64,000 bases of DNA from Flectobacillus roseus. Its GTDB lineage: Bacteria > Bacteroidota > Bacteroidia > Cytophagales > Spirosomataceae. The notes under the pieces are model-generated. The model was not told the origin of the DNA. It saw only the letters and a program-made list of their open reading frames with translations, and searched no databases. Each line of letters starts with the position of its first letter. Position 1 is the first letter of the stretch. The translations under genes and the position numbers were made by a program. Positions 50,481-58,626 of the stretch are shown here, piece after piece. The stretch lies in NCBI RefSeq assembly GCF_030056665.1, contig NZ_JASHIG010000006.1. The stretch is one strand, 5' to 3'.

Positions 50481-51180
50481 TGAGTGGTATCGTAAAGTTG
50501 AGAAGTTCATTATTGATAGCCTCGTTAATTTTCACCTCAGCGTAGGAAGTTTTGGTAATAACTGAATCTTTTGCTGTAAAAAAATCAATTTGTGTTACTG
50601 CTAAAGGAAATTCGATATCCCCTACTTTCTGGAAATTATAATAATATACCTTTTTCATCACCTTACCTTCTCCGTCAATATATTTGGTATAGATTGGATT
50701 TCCACCATTATGTACCAATTCTACCGAACGAATACTTTTACTCAATTTAGCAGGCGCTATCCAAGTACTAATCATGAGGTTTTTCTCAAATTTGGTCGCC
50801 TTATTGGTAAAGCCCATATTTCTTAAACCCAAATCAGATTTTTGGTTATTCAAGAAATAATAAAACTGGGTAGTTTCTGTACTAAATATATAATTTACTT
50901 GTTGAATAACGGTATTCTTCGCAGGGTCATAAATACTTACCTCACCTTTGGCATTGTTGATAATGTACTGATTATTGGGTTGGGTGAAGTGACTGACCAT
51001 CTTCCCTCCTGCTACCTGATAAGCGATTTCTGATTTGATGGTGGCAGTTTTTCCATTTTTATTGGAACGAGCAACCATTATCATACTGATTTTCTTAACG
51101 GTATTTGCGGAAAAAGAAAAGGCTAAAGACATAACCGACAGTAAGCCTAAAACTAGATAAAGACGATTTTTTTGATTCAT
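50461..51180 (-). CDS. LolA-like outer-membrane lipoprotein-sorting protein
   Basis: A 239-residue periplasmic protein with signal peptide MNQKNRLYLVLGLLSVMSLA, then FSFSA. The body is beta-rich with repeated strand patterns (YIINNAKGEVSIYDPAKNTV, STETTQFYYFLNN, YTKYIDGEGKVMKKVYYYNF, FPLAVTQIDFFTAKDSVITKT) that resemble the half-barrel of LolA/LolB-type lipoprotein carriers. Sequence identity to true LolA is not obvious, so this is a fold-level call. It is the first gene of a four-gene unit and overlaps the YidD-like gene by 20 nt, pointing to translational coupling. Confidence 0.7.
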   Translation of the reverse strand: MNQKNRLYLVLGLLSVMSLAFSFSANTVKKISMIMVARSNKNGKTATIKSEIAYQVAGGKMVSHFTQPNNQYIINNAKGEVSIYDPAKNTVIQQVNYIFSTETTQFYYFLNNQKSDLGLRNMGFTNKATKFEKNLMISTWIAPAKLSKSIRSVELVHNGGNPIYTKYIDGEGKVMKKVYYYNFQKVGDIEFPLAVTQIDFFTAKDSVITKTSYAEVKINEAINNELLNFTIPLNAKALK

Positions 51181-51194
51181 AGTCGAGATATAAT

Positions 51195-51246
51195 AAAAGC
51201 CAAATTTACTTTCTTCTTGATATAAATGAAAGTAAACTTGGCTTTT
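51195..51246 (-). terminator. Terminator of the small barrel gene
   Basis: AAAAGCCAAATTTACTTTC (51195-51213) and GAAAGTAAACTTGGCTTTT (51228-51246) pair over 19 bp with one mismatch. On the minus strand it follows the barrel gene by 25 nt and separates it from the LolA-like operon. Confidence 0.85.
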
Positions 51247-51270
51247 AACCTTTAGCTATAGTTGAAAATA

Positions 51271-51801
51271 CTAAAATCCAAAAGAGACACCTGCTGTTAC
51301 CCAAGAGGCACCCCAACCCACCTCTCCAAAACCTGAAAGATTATTGCTCAATGGAAAACGAGCACCAGCTCGGGGGTTGATAAAAATGTTTGTTCTCGTG
51401 CTATAATTAACGCTACTTGTGCTTGAATTGTATGCATAACCATAACGATCGAAGAGTAAGCCTACTCCTACTGCTACATAAGGGTCGATGGAGTCATCGC
51501 CTAGATTAAGTATATCTCCCAAGTGATACGCACCTCTAGCTCCTACTCTAAATTGCCCGTAGCTATAATCTCCCGAATAACCTGTCAAAAAACCCGAATT
51601 ATAATAAGTATAACCTACCATTGGACCAATACCAATATTGTCCTCAATTGCGAACTCAGCATTTGCGTACGCACCAAAATGTAGCAATCCAATACCCGCA
51701 TTCAAAATTTTGTCACCACGCTTGAATGTTTGTGCTTGCGAAGAAAAGCTAACCAATACTACAAGAGCAAAAAGAAGGGCTGAAAACTTTAATTTTTTCA
51801 T
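51271..51801 (-). CDS. Small outer-membrane beta-barrel protein
   Basis: The 176-residue protein has signal peptide MKKLKFSALLFALVVLVSFSSQAQ and a body of alternating strands with Gly/Tyr/aromatic turns (LNAGIGLLHFGAYANAEFAI, GIGPMVGYTYYNSGF, YGQFRVGARGAYHLG), ending in Phe (GASWVTAGVSFGF). This is the pattern of an 8-strand OmpX/OmpA-like barrel, of the outer-membrane beta-barrel-domain type frequent in Bacteroidota. No catalytic motif is visible. It is monocistronic. Confidence 0.83.
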   Translation of the reverse strand: MKKLKFSALLFALVVLVSFSSQAQTFKRGDKILNAGIGLLHFGAYANAEFAIEDNIGIGPMVGYTYYNSGFLTGYSGDYSYGQFRVGARGAYHLGDILNLGDDSIDPYVAVGVGLLFDRYGYAYNSSTSSVNYSTRTNIFINPRAGARFPLSNNLSGFGEVGWGASWVTAGVSFGF

Positions 51802-52020
51802 GATTTTGAAATGTTTAGAATAAAACCTAAATGAATGTTTTATGGGTTTTAATGAAAATAAAACAACATTTGAAGCCCGTAGAACTTAGGGCGAATAACG
51901 ACGATGGATAAGTTTAAAGAGTAAAAACGATATTCAAACCAAAAGTTTGGCAGTGACTTCTGGTGCTAATTACTGAATAATTCTTGGAAAAGTGAATGAT
52001 TTAATGAGTAAATGGTCAAA

Positions 52021-52058
52021 AAAAAGCGATGTTACCAATGAAGATAACATCGCTTTTT
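52021..52058 (-). terminator. Terminator downstream of the phosphohexomutase
   Basis: AAAAAGCGATGTTA pairs with TAACATCGCTTTTT, 14 bp, around a 10-nt loop. On the minus strand it would end phosphohexomutase transcripts after they cross repeat copy D. Confidence 0.85.
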
Positions 52059-52065
52059 ACCGAAA

Positions 52066-52243
52066 GTAACTTAAGTAATCGTTTAAGTTTTGTGTTTTAG
52101 GGACAAGGCAACAGGCACAAGGCAAAGAGTGTTAAAATGTTTTAACGACCACGGACATGCATTTTTGTCATAGCCCACCGCCGAAAGCCGATACCTGAAA
52201 GCTTAAAGCACAATCTTAAGCTTTATTTTGCGTACTAACTTAC
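52066..52243. repeat. Four-copy inverted-repeat element, copy D
   Basis: Left end GTAACTTAAGTAATCG, right end TTTTGCGTACTAACTTAC. The internal modules GTTTTAGGGACAAGGCAACA, GCAAAGAGTGTTAAAATGTT and GCCCACCGCCGAAAGCCGAT match copies A-C. The left arm lacks about a dozen bases present in copy C. It abuts, but does not include, the stop codon at 52248-52250. Confidence 0.8.
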
Positions 52244-52247
52244 ATCA

Positions 52248-54002
52248 TTACTTCAATCCTAAATCTTCTTGAATTGCTGAAACCTTCGCTTTTAGGGCTG
52301 CCAGTGTATCGTCAAAGTCAGCAGGATTTGCTAATGGCGCATTTACCGAAACGTAGAATTTGATTTTTGGCTCTGTTCCTGATGGACGTGCCGAAACTTT
52401 TGAACCATCTGCCAAAATCAACTGAATTACGTTAGATGACTCCATACCCAAACCTTCAGGAATTGCAGTGATTTCGCCTGTTTTAAGATCTTTCGAAGTT
52501 AAGTTCTTGTAATCCAATACCGTTACTGGCTCAGAACCAGCTACAGAAGTTGGCAAGTTGGCACGAAGATTAGCCATCATTTGTTGAATTTCTTCAGCAC
52601 CAGCTTTTCCTTTTTTAGTCAAAGAAATCAAGCCTTCGTAGTAGAAATTGTTTTCTTGGTACATTTCTGTCAAGAAGTCAAACAATGACTTACCATTATC
52701 TTTTGCATAAGCTGTCAATTCTGCAATCATTGCACAAGAAGCTACAGCATCTTTGTCACGAACGGCATCACCAATCAAGTAACCATAAGATTCTTCACCA
52801 CCACCGATAAATTGCTCTTTGCCTTCCAACTCACGAATTACCGCTGCGATGTATTTAAAGCCCGTCAAAGTATCGTAGCATTTTACGCCTTTGCTAGCAC
52901 ACATTTTCGCAATAATTTCAGTAGTTACAATGGTTTTAGCCACAAACTCTTTACCTGTTAGTTTGCCAGCTTTTTCCCAAGCGCCCAACAAATAATAGAT
53001 AATTAAGCTAGCCATTTGGTTACCGTTCAACAATACCCATTCGCCATGAGGATTTTTTACAGCCGCACCTACACGGTCAGCATCTGGGTCGGTAGCAATT
53101 ACCAAGTCAGCATCAATATCCTTAGCCAAGTTTACCGCCAAAGTCATTGCTTCGGTTTCTTCTGGGTTCGGATATACTACCGTTGGGAAGTCTCCATTTG
53201 GTTCGGCTTGTGCTTCTACCACGTTTACATTTTCGAAACCTAACAAAGCTAAAGCTTGAGGCACCAAAGTAATACCTGTACCATGAATAGAAGAATATAC
53301 AATTTTTAAATCCTTCTGACGAGCAATTACGTCTGGATTGATGCTATTATGCTGGATTGTTTTTAAGTATTCTTTATCTACTTCTTCACCAATAAACGTA
53401 ATTAACGCTTCGTTGCCATTGAAGTTGATATCGTCTACCGAAGTAATGTTATTTACCTCTGTTACAATATTTTTATCGTGAGGAGCAACTACTTGTGAAC
53501 CATCGTTCCAATACGCTTTGTAACCATTGTATTCACGAGGGTTGTGAGATGCTGTAATTACCAAACCTGCATCGCAACCCAAATGGCGTATCGTAAATGA
53601 TAACTCTGGAGTAGGACGAAGTGCCGAGAAAAGATATACTTTAATTCCGTTTGCCGAGAAAATATCAGCACAAATACGAGCAAAGAAAGGAGAATTGTTA
53701 CGAGAATCGTGAGCAATAGCAACTTTGATTTCTTTGCCTGGAAGACTTTGTTTAAGATAGTTTGAAAAACCCTGTGTAGCAGCTCCTACGGTATACTTAT
53801 TCATACGGTTCGAACCCACACCCATTTCTCCACGCATACCGCCAGTACCAAACTCCAACGATTTATAGAACGAATCCGAAAGTTCTGTTTCTTTTCCTTC
53901 ATCTACCAACTGCTGGATTTTAGCTTTTGTTTCTTCATCATAGTTACCAGTTAGCCAAGTATCAATGTTTTTCTTGGTAAGAGCGTCTAAACCTGTTGAC
54001 AT
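52248..54002 (-). CDS. Phospho-sugar mutase (phosphoglucomutase/phosphomannomutase)
   Basis: The 584-residue enzyme belongs to the alpha-D-phosphohexomutase superfamily and interconverts 1- and 6-phospho sugars. Four domains show their motifs: active-site Ser152 in VITASHNPREYNGYK, the Mg2+ loop DPDADRVG, the sugar-binding GGEESYGYL, and the phosphate-binding RPSGTEPKIKFYV. The length and FGTGGMRGEMGVGSNRMN near the start match the PgcA/PGM2-like branch rather than the shorter AlgC type. Glucose-1-P/glucose-6-P is the likely substrate. It is the only gene in its unit. Confidence 0.95.
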   Translation of the reverse strand: MSTGLDALTKKNIDTWLTGNYDEETKAKIQQLVDEGKETELSDSFYKSLEFGTGGMRGEMGVGSNRMNKYTVGAATQGFSNYLKQSLPGKEIKVAIAHDSRNNSPFFARICADIFSANGIKVYLFSALRPTPELSFTIRHLGCDAGLVITASHNPREYNGYKAYWNDGSQVVAPHDKNIVTEVNNITSVDDINFNGNEALITFIGEEVDKEYLKTIQHNSINPDVIARQKDLKIVYSSIHGTGITLVPQALALLGFENVNVVEAQAEPNGDFPTVVYPNPEETEAMTLAVNLAKDIDADLVIATDPDADRVGAAVKNPHGEWVLLNGNQMASLIIYYLLGAWEKAGKLTGKEFVAKTIVTTEIIAKMCASKGVKCYDTLTGFKYIAAVIRELEGKEQFIGGGEESYGYLIGDAVRDKDAVASCAMIAELTAYAKDNGKSLFDFLTEMYQENNFYYEGLISLTKKGKAGAEEIQQMMANLRANLPTSVAGSEPVTVLDYKNLTSKDLKTGEITAIPEGLGMESSNVIQLILADGSKVSARPSGTEPKIKFYVSVNAPLANPADFDDTLAALKAKVSAIQEDLGLK

Positions 54003-54099
54003 AGTTTTATCTATTTGAGAATATTTAGAAATGAATAATCTGGTTTAAAAATTGAGGCCAATAAGATTTTTGAGGCAAAATTTTTGGTTGACATCAAAG

Positions 54100-54107
54100 C
54101 AAATATA
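54100..54107 (-). promoter_or_regulatory. -7 element upstream of the phosphohexomutase
   Basis: On the minus strand this reads TATATTTG, an exact TAnnTTTG match, about 98 nt before the start codon. No -33 element is clear. Confidence 0.35.
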
Positions 54108-54184
54108 AAAATTATTCTGAATAGGAGAAGCCCCATTTAATAATTTCGGTCAAAAACCGTAATATGTCTTTCTTTTGTCCAATA

Positions 54185-54216
54185 AAAAAACCACTAAGCA
54201 ACTTAGTGGTTTTAAT
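54185..54216 (-). terminator. Terminator of the KAS III gene
   Basis: CCACTAAG (54191-54198) pairs with CTTAGTGG (54202-54209). On the minus strand the stem is followed by a run of T. It lies about 55 nt past the stop of the KAS III gene. Confidence 0.88.
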
Positions 54217-54264
54217 TTTTGCATGAAATCTTTAAAAAATTGAAATATTTTTCGATTTTTTAGT

Positions 54265-55209
54265 TTAAATCTCAACAAGCATAGCTCCATAAGAGTAACC
54301 ACCACCAAATACTGTTACGATGATTTTGTTACCTTTTTCGAACTTGCCTTTATTTTCATCCATTGCAATAGCGCAGCCAGCACAGCCTGTGTTGCCTAAA
54401 TAATGGATATTTGAAATCATTTTTTCGTCAGGAACACCCAAAGTTCCAGCTACGTTTTTAGTGATACGATAGTTGGCTTGGTGAGGAATGACAAACGAGA
54501 TATCCTCCACAGTCAACCCATTTTTCTCCATTACTTGCTTACTTACTTTTGGCATATAAGTACAAGCGTTGATGAATACATCCTTTCCATAAGGCATAAT
54601 CAAACCACGGTGAAGTGGCTTAAGAGTTACACCTTCAGACGCCTTCCCTACATTGGCAGCACCACCAGTAATCAAATCTTTGATTTCCCAGTTTTGCGCT
54701 CCCGCTTTTTCTTTAGAGATAGATAATACCGCTGCGCCGTCGCCCCAAAGGTGTCCAGCTTTGGTATCGTCTTCGTTGTTATAAGCAGTGTTATGCTCCG
54801 AAACAACTACGAGTGCCTTGCTGGCTTTGTTCATAGCAAAATATCCCTGAACTATTTCGATTGCATTGAGTAATGAAGAACAAGCAGAAGAAATGGTTAC
54901 TACTGGAATTTCAGAAATATTTAATGCGTGTTGTAATGCGTGGCCTAGTGTGAATATATTATCGTGTGGAGTGTAGGTAGCACCTACAATTAGGTCAACT
55001 TCAGAAATGTCGTAAGGTAAACTTTCAGTAATCTTTTTGGCTGCCTCCAATGCCATTGTATGCGTATTCTCCTCAGACGATGCTTTGCGACGCTCACGAA
55101 TTCCAGTACGCTCAACAATCCATTCATCGGTCAATCCATTGAGTTCTTGAAAATAGGCATTCGTAACAACTTGTTCGGGCAGGTAACTTGCAATTGCGTT
55201 AATGAACAT
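54265..55209 (-). CDS. 3-oxoacyl-ACP synthase III family protein (FabH-like)
   Basis: The 314-residue thiolase-fold enzyme has the KAS III triad: Cys110 in TISSACSSLLNAIE, His243 in IPHQANYRI and Asn273 in YLGNTGCAG, plus the N-terminal DEWIVERTGIRERR. KAS III condenses a primer acyl-CoA with malonyl-ACP to begin fatty-acid chains. It is slightly shorter than typical FabH and is not next to plsX, rpmF or other fab genes, so it may be a secondary paralogue with its own primer. No specialised-lipid or pigment cluster is adjacent. Specificity is undetermined. Confidence 0.9.
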   Translation of the reverse strand: MFINAIASYLPEQVVTNAYFQELNGLTDEWIVERTGIRERRKASSEENTHTMALEAAKKITESLPYDISEVDLIVGATYTPHDNIFTLGHALQHALNISEIPVVTISSACSSLLNAIEIVQGYFAMNKASKALVVVSEHNTAYNNEDDTKAGHLWGDGAAVLSISKEKAGAQNWEIKDLITGGAANVGKASEGVTLKPLHRGLIMPYGKDVFINACTYMPKVSKQVMEKNGLTVEDISFVIPHQANYRITKNVAGTLGVPDEKMISNIHYLGNTGCAGCAIAMDENKGKFEKGNKIIVTVFGGGYSYGAMLVEI

Positions 55210-55880
55210 TACGTGTTAGTTTAAGATATTAATTATGAAATACAGTCCAACTTCGTTGCAAGGTTGATGCTAACTTTGGGCTTTGCTAGATAGGGGAAAG
55301 TTTACATATTGGTACAAACATCAAAGATTTTCAATCGCTGAATGCCTCATTTAATCATCTATTTTGCACTGATACTCACGTATTTCCATTACCTAGTAAA
55401 TATTATGTGACTAGCTGATTATCAAGGCTTATCACTAATACAATACCTTTGAACTACAGATGGTTGGGAATTTTAGTTCAATTCATTACAGCAAAAAGCA
55501 AAAACTATGAATTGAATTTTTATACAAAGGAAATTAATGTTTCAGCATAGTACAAGAAATTATTGGATAAATATAATTTATACTTCTTTAAATCCAATAT
55601 TTTTTTGTATTATTTTGATGTTTTTTGGATAATACTTATAAATGTCAGAAAAAGAAGGTAATATCATTCCGTTTGCTATAGATTGTCATTGTTCGCAATC
55701 AAAAATAGCCCTCAAAACCATGACATTTGGGGGCTTTTTAGAGAAATATCAGGATAGCTAAGGCTTTTACATAAACTCGAAGGATATTTGTAAACCGTTT
55801 TACTGTTTAAGGGTAAAAACATTTTTTTTATCTCATCATTTCTCTTTTCAGTTTATTAATATCAAAAGAAGTAAACGTTT
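55210..55880. other. 671-bp divergent intergenic region
   Basis: This is the longest gap in the window. It lies between divergent genes. It is AT-rich and holds no repeat of the families above. A 39-codon ATG frame exists at 55642-55761, but a terminator-like hairpin (55707-55740) lies within it, so I do not call it. A small RNA ending at that hairpin is possible. Confidence 0.5.
55707..55740 (+). terminator. Orphan terminator-like hairpin
   Basis: AGCCCTCAAA (55707-55716) pairs with TTTGGGGGCT (55726-55735) with one G-T pair, followed by TTTTA on the plus strand. No gene precedes it on either strand nearby, so it suggests an unannotated short transcript. Confidence 0.6.
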
Positions 55881-57143
55881 GTGAGGGTAACTATTTTTAG
55901 CACATTTGATACTTTTGGAGGAGCTTCCATCGCTGCTTCTCGCTTACATCAGGCGCTTGGTCGTCATGGTGTACAGTCACGTATGCTTGTACAAGACAAA
56001 AAAGGAACAGCGCCAGAGGTATATTCTGTTGCAAATAATTGGGTGCAACAAAAAATTGCTTTGGCACGCTTTGCAGCCGACCGATATCAGTTTGCTTTTT
56101 ACGAAAAATCAAGAGCAGTTCGCTTTGTGTTTTCGCAAGCTAAAATAGGCATAGATGTCACCTCTGAGTCTGTTGTGAAGGATGCTGAAGTTTTTCACCT
56201 GCATTGGGTAAATTTTGGTTTTTTATCGGTACAATCCTTGACCCAATTAGCCAAACTCAATCGCCCCTTTGTGTGGACCTTGCATGATATGTGGGCGTTT
56301 ACAGGAGGTTGTCATTATAGCGGTACTTGCGAAAGTTATCAACAAGCTTGTGGCAATTGTGAACACTTTTTGCGAAAACCGTCTTCCGATGACCTATCGC
56401 ATCAAGTATGGCTTCGGAAAAAGGCACTATTCGAACAAATGGATATCACCTTTGTGGCTTGTAGCGAATGGTTGGCTGAAAAAGCTCGACAAAGTAGTTT
56501 ATTACAAGGTAAAAAAGTCATTTCGATTCCTAATCCGATAGATACCAAGCTTTTTTATCCTCAACATAAACGAGAAGCTCGCCAACAGCTTAATTTGGCA
56601 CAGGATAAACAATATATCTTGTTTGCTGCCATGAAAATCAGCGATGCGCGCAAAGGCTTTCAATATTTTGAAAAAGCAATTCAGCATTTAATATCACAAA
56701 ATCCCTCGTTAAAAGATAGTATAGAATTATTGGTGATGGGACAAGCCCAAGAAGCAGATTTTGTAAATATTCCCTGCAAAGTAAATGTTTTAGGTCGCCT
56801 ATCCGATCTTTCTAAAATAGCAACTACCTATGCGGCCGCAGATGTATTTGTGATTCCTTCGCTAGAAGAAAACCTTCCGAATACCATCATGGAGGCTATG
56901 GCATGTGGTACGCCAGTGGTAGGATTTGAAACAGGAGGTATTCCCGAAATGATAGAACATCTTCAAACAGGCTATGTGGCAAAAGCTCCTTCAGCAGAAG
57001 ATTTAGCCAAGGGAATAGCGCATATTTTACAACATCCCAACTATGAGGATTTATGTAAAAATGCTCGTTCCAAAGTAGAATCCGAGTATGCAGAGGCTGT
57101 AGTAGCCAAGCGTTATGAAACACTTTATCAATCTCTTCTTTAA
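55881..57143 (+). CDS. Glycosyltransferase family 4
   Basis: The 420-residue GT-B enzyme starts with GTG at 55881, since a stop codon (TAA at 55872-55874) lies three codons upstream and no ATG precedes the conserved VTIFSTFDTFGGASIA. The N-terminal half has the acceptor-side fold (HLHWVNFGFLS, WTLHDMWAFTGGCHYSGTC), a form found in Bacteroidota capsule and exopolysaccharide enzymes. The C-terminal half has the donor-binding GT4 signature (SLEENLPNTIMEAMACGTPV, VGFETGGIPEMI). It forms a two-gene unit with the GT2 downstream. Sugar and acceptor are unknown. Confidence 0.92.
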   Translation: MRVTIFSTFDTFGGASIAASRLHQALGRHGVQSRMLVQDKKGTAPEVYSVANNWVQQKIALARFAADRYQFAFYEKSRAVRFVFSQAKIGIDVTSESVVKDAEVFHLHWVNFGFLSVQSLTQLAKLNRPFVWTLHDMWAFTGGCHYSGTCESYQQACGNCEHFLRKPSSDDLSHQVWLRKKALFEQMDITFVACSEWLAEKARQSSLLQGKKVISIPNPIDTKLFYPQHKREARQQLNLAQDKQYILFAAMKISDARKGFQYFEKAIQHLISQNPSLKDSIELLVMGQAQEADFVNIPCKVNVLGRLSDLSKIATTYAAADVFVIPSLEENLPNTIMEAMACGTPVVGFETGGIPEMIEHLQTGYVAKAPSAEDLAKGIAHILQHPNYEDLCKNARSKVESEYAEAVVAKRYETLYQSLL

Positions 57144-57157
57144 TACGTTTTTTGATT

Positions 57158-57916
57158 GTGAGAAAAATATCAATAATAACCATAACCTACAATGCTGAGG
57201 CATTTTTGGAACGAACGATCAAAAGTATTTTGGCACAAACCTGCCAAGACTTTGAATACATTATCATTGATGGCAAATCAAAAGATGGTACACTTGCCAT
57301 AGCGGAAAAGTATCGTTCGAGGGTTGACTTATTAGTTTCGGAACCTGATAAAGGCTTATATGATGCCATGAATAAAGGACAACGTATGGCAACTGGCGAT
57401 TTTGTGTGGTTTGTCAACGCTGGAGATGAAATCAATGATCCTTCGGTTGTGGAAAAAATGTATCAACAAATTACTCCAGAAACGGATGTTTTATACGGGG
57501 ATACCTATTTTGTGAATAATGAAGGCGAAATCCAAGGATTACGTTCGGTGATAACGCCGCATAGATTACCGAAAGACCTACAGTGGCGAGATATGAATTT
57601 GGGCATGTTGGTATGTCATCAATCTTTTATTGCGAGTAAAAGAGTGGCACCTGTGTATTGGCAAGAAAACTTAAGTGCTGATGTAGATTGGGAAATAACC
57701 TGTCTCAAAAAAGCTCAACAAGTGGTTTATTTGGATTTTGTTGTAGCCAAATACCTAACAGGAGGAATTTCAAATAAACAGCTCAAACGCTCACTAATTG
57801 ACCGTTATAAAGTATTACAAAAGCATTTTGGTGTGTTTGGAGCCATTAGGGCACATGTTCAAATCCTTTTTAGAGGTATCAAACTGATTATTACCAAGGG
57901 TGGGAAGTATTGGTAG
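57158..57916 (+). CDS. Glycosyltransferase family 2
   Basis: The enzyme has the GT-A fold. I chose GTG at 57158, giving MRKISIITITYNAEAFLERT and 252 residues; a TTG two codons upstream is the alternative. Motifs seen: EYIIIDGKSKDGT, SEPDKGLYDAMNKGQRMATG and LYGDTYF, where the acidic residues bind the nucleotide sugar and metal. It lies 14 nt downstream of the GT4 gene and probably acts on the same glycan. Its last 26 nt overlap the convergent gene. Both genes of the pair lack an ATG start, which may hold translation low. Confidence 0.9.
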   Translation: MRKISIITITYNAEAFLERTIKSILAQTCQDFEYIIIDGKSKDGTLAIAEKYRSRVDLLVSEPDKGLYDAMNKGQRMATGDFVWFVNAGDEINDPSVVEKMYQQITPETDVLYGDTYFVNNEGEIQGLRSVITPHRLPKDLQWRDMNLGMLVCHQSFIASKRVAPVYWQENLSADVDWEITCLKKAQQVVYLDFVVAKYLTGGISNKQLKRSLIDRYKVLQKHFGVFGAIRAHVQILFRGIKLIITKGGKYW

Positions 57917-58331
57917 GATATACCAACATAGCTCTGGCTTCTAAAGACATGACTTCTTCTTTTTGATAAAATAACAAAGCCCTATTACGATCGGCACGTG
58001 GACTTTCGAGAAATGCGTTGCAGGTATCTAATAGGGCTTTTTCACGTCCATACTCATTAAGAAACGCTTCGATAGTTTTGAGCCAAAACCAAGTAAGTGT
58101 TTCGTGATACCCTCGCTCAAAACCTACGAGACCACCAACAGAGCTATTGAACAAAATAATGCGTTGACGCACCAATAACATCGCCTGAGTAAGCGTGTAT
58201 TGTCGCAAATACCAAACACCCATAGCCAAGTGCGCCTCATGCGTCCAAGCCTCCGCGGGAAGACTACAAGTATTGAATTTTTCGATTAACGTTTCGATTT
58301 CTTGGTTGGATTGGAATAGTTGCATATACAT
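57891..58331 (-). CDS. Conserved hypothetical protein
   Basis: A 146-residue soluble, helical protein with no signal peptide. Recognisable words are AEAWTHEAHLAMGVWYLRQY, ERGYHETLTWFWLKTIEAFL and SPRADRNRALLFYQKE. The WTHEAHLA and GYHETLT pieces, with spaced His and Glu, could bind a metal or be structural. I believe this is a widespread uncharacterised family, but I cannot name it. It overlaps the GT2 gene tail to tail by 26 nt. Its upstream region (58332-58626) is very AT-rich and empty apart from the terminator at 58586. Confidence 0.75.
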   Translation of the reverse strand: MYMQLFQSNQEIETLIEKFNTCSLPAEAWTHEAHLAMGVWYLRQYTLTQAMLLVRQRIILFNSSVGGLVGFERGYHETLTWFWLKTIEAFLNEYGREKALLDTCNAFLESPRADRNRALLFYQKEEVMSLEARAMLVYPTNTSHPW

Positions 58332-58579
58332 ATAGTTTAATTATTGAATTGTCAATAAAAATTACATTTCATTAATTATTTTACAATAAAAATATACAAA
58401 ATTTGATAATTCCTTATTAAAAGCAACCTGATTTTCCTTAATCAAATATTTGATTTTTATTTTCTACCTCTGTGCTTCTTTCAAAATTTGTGTAGAAAGG
58501 CTTTCAATATGCTATTATCCAAGAAGCATGGGTATAAAAGGAAGTGTATTCTCTAAAACGATTATGCAGGCATAATAAA

Positions 58580-58609
58580 TAAAAAAGCAGGCGAATGAAT
58601 TCGCCTGCT
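58580..58609 (-). terminator. Terminator of the carbohydrate operon
   Basis: AGCAGGCGAAT pairs with ATTCGCCTGCT around a two-base centre. On the minus strand it is followed by TTTTTATTTA and lies 18 nt past the isomerase stop. Confidence 0.92.
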
Positions 58610-58626
58610 AAACATGAGGAATCAAA

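Larger units (their letters stand above)
51802..52247. other. 446-bp intergenic region
   Basis: Nearest the barrel gene are about 200 nt of unremarkable AT-rich leader. Then come a terminator (52021-52058) and copy D of the four-copy inverted-repeat element (52066-52243), which ends 4 nt from the phosphohexomutase stop codon. Confidence 0.65.

Noticed and set aside
51201..51208. TAAATTTG -7 element for the LolA-like operon
   Set aside because: It matches the consensus but lies inside the terminator stem of the previous gene, so it is more likely part of that stem.
55642..55761. 39-residue protein in the divergent gap
   Set aside because: A terminator-like hairpin lies within the frame and the peptide resembles nothing; kept only as a note to the possible small RNA.
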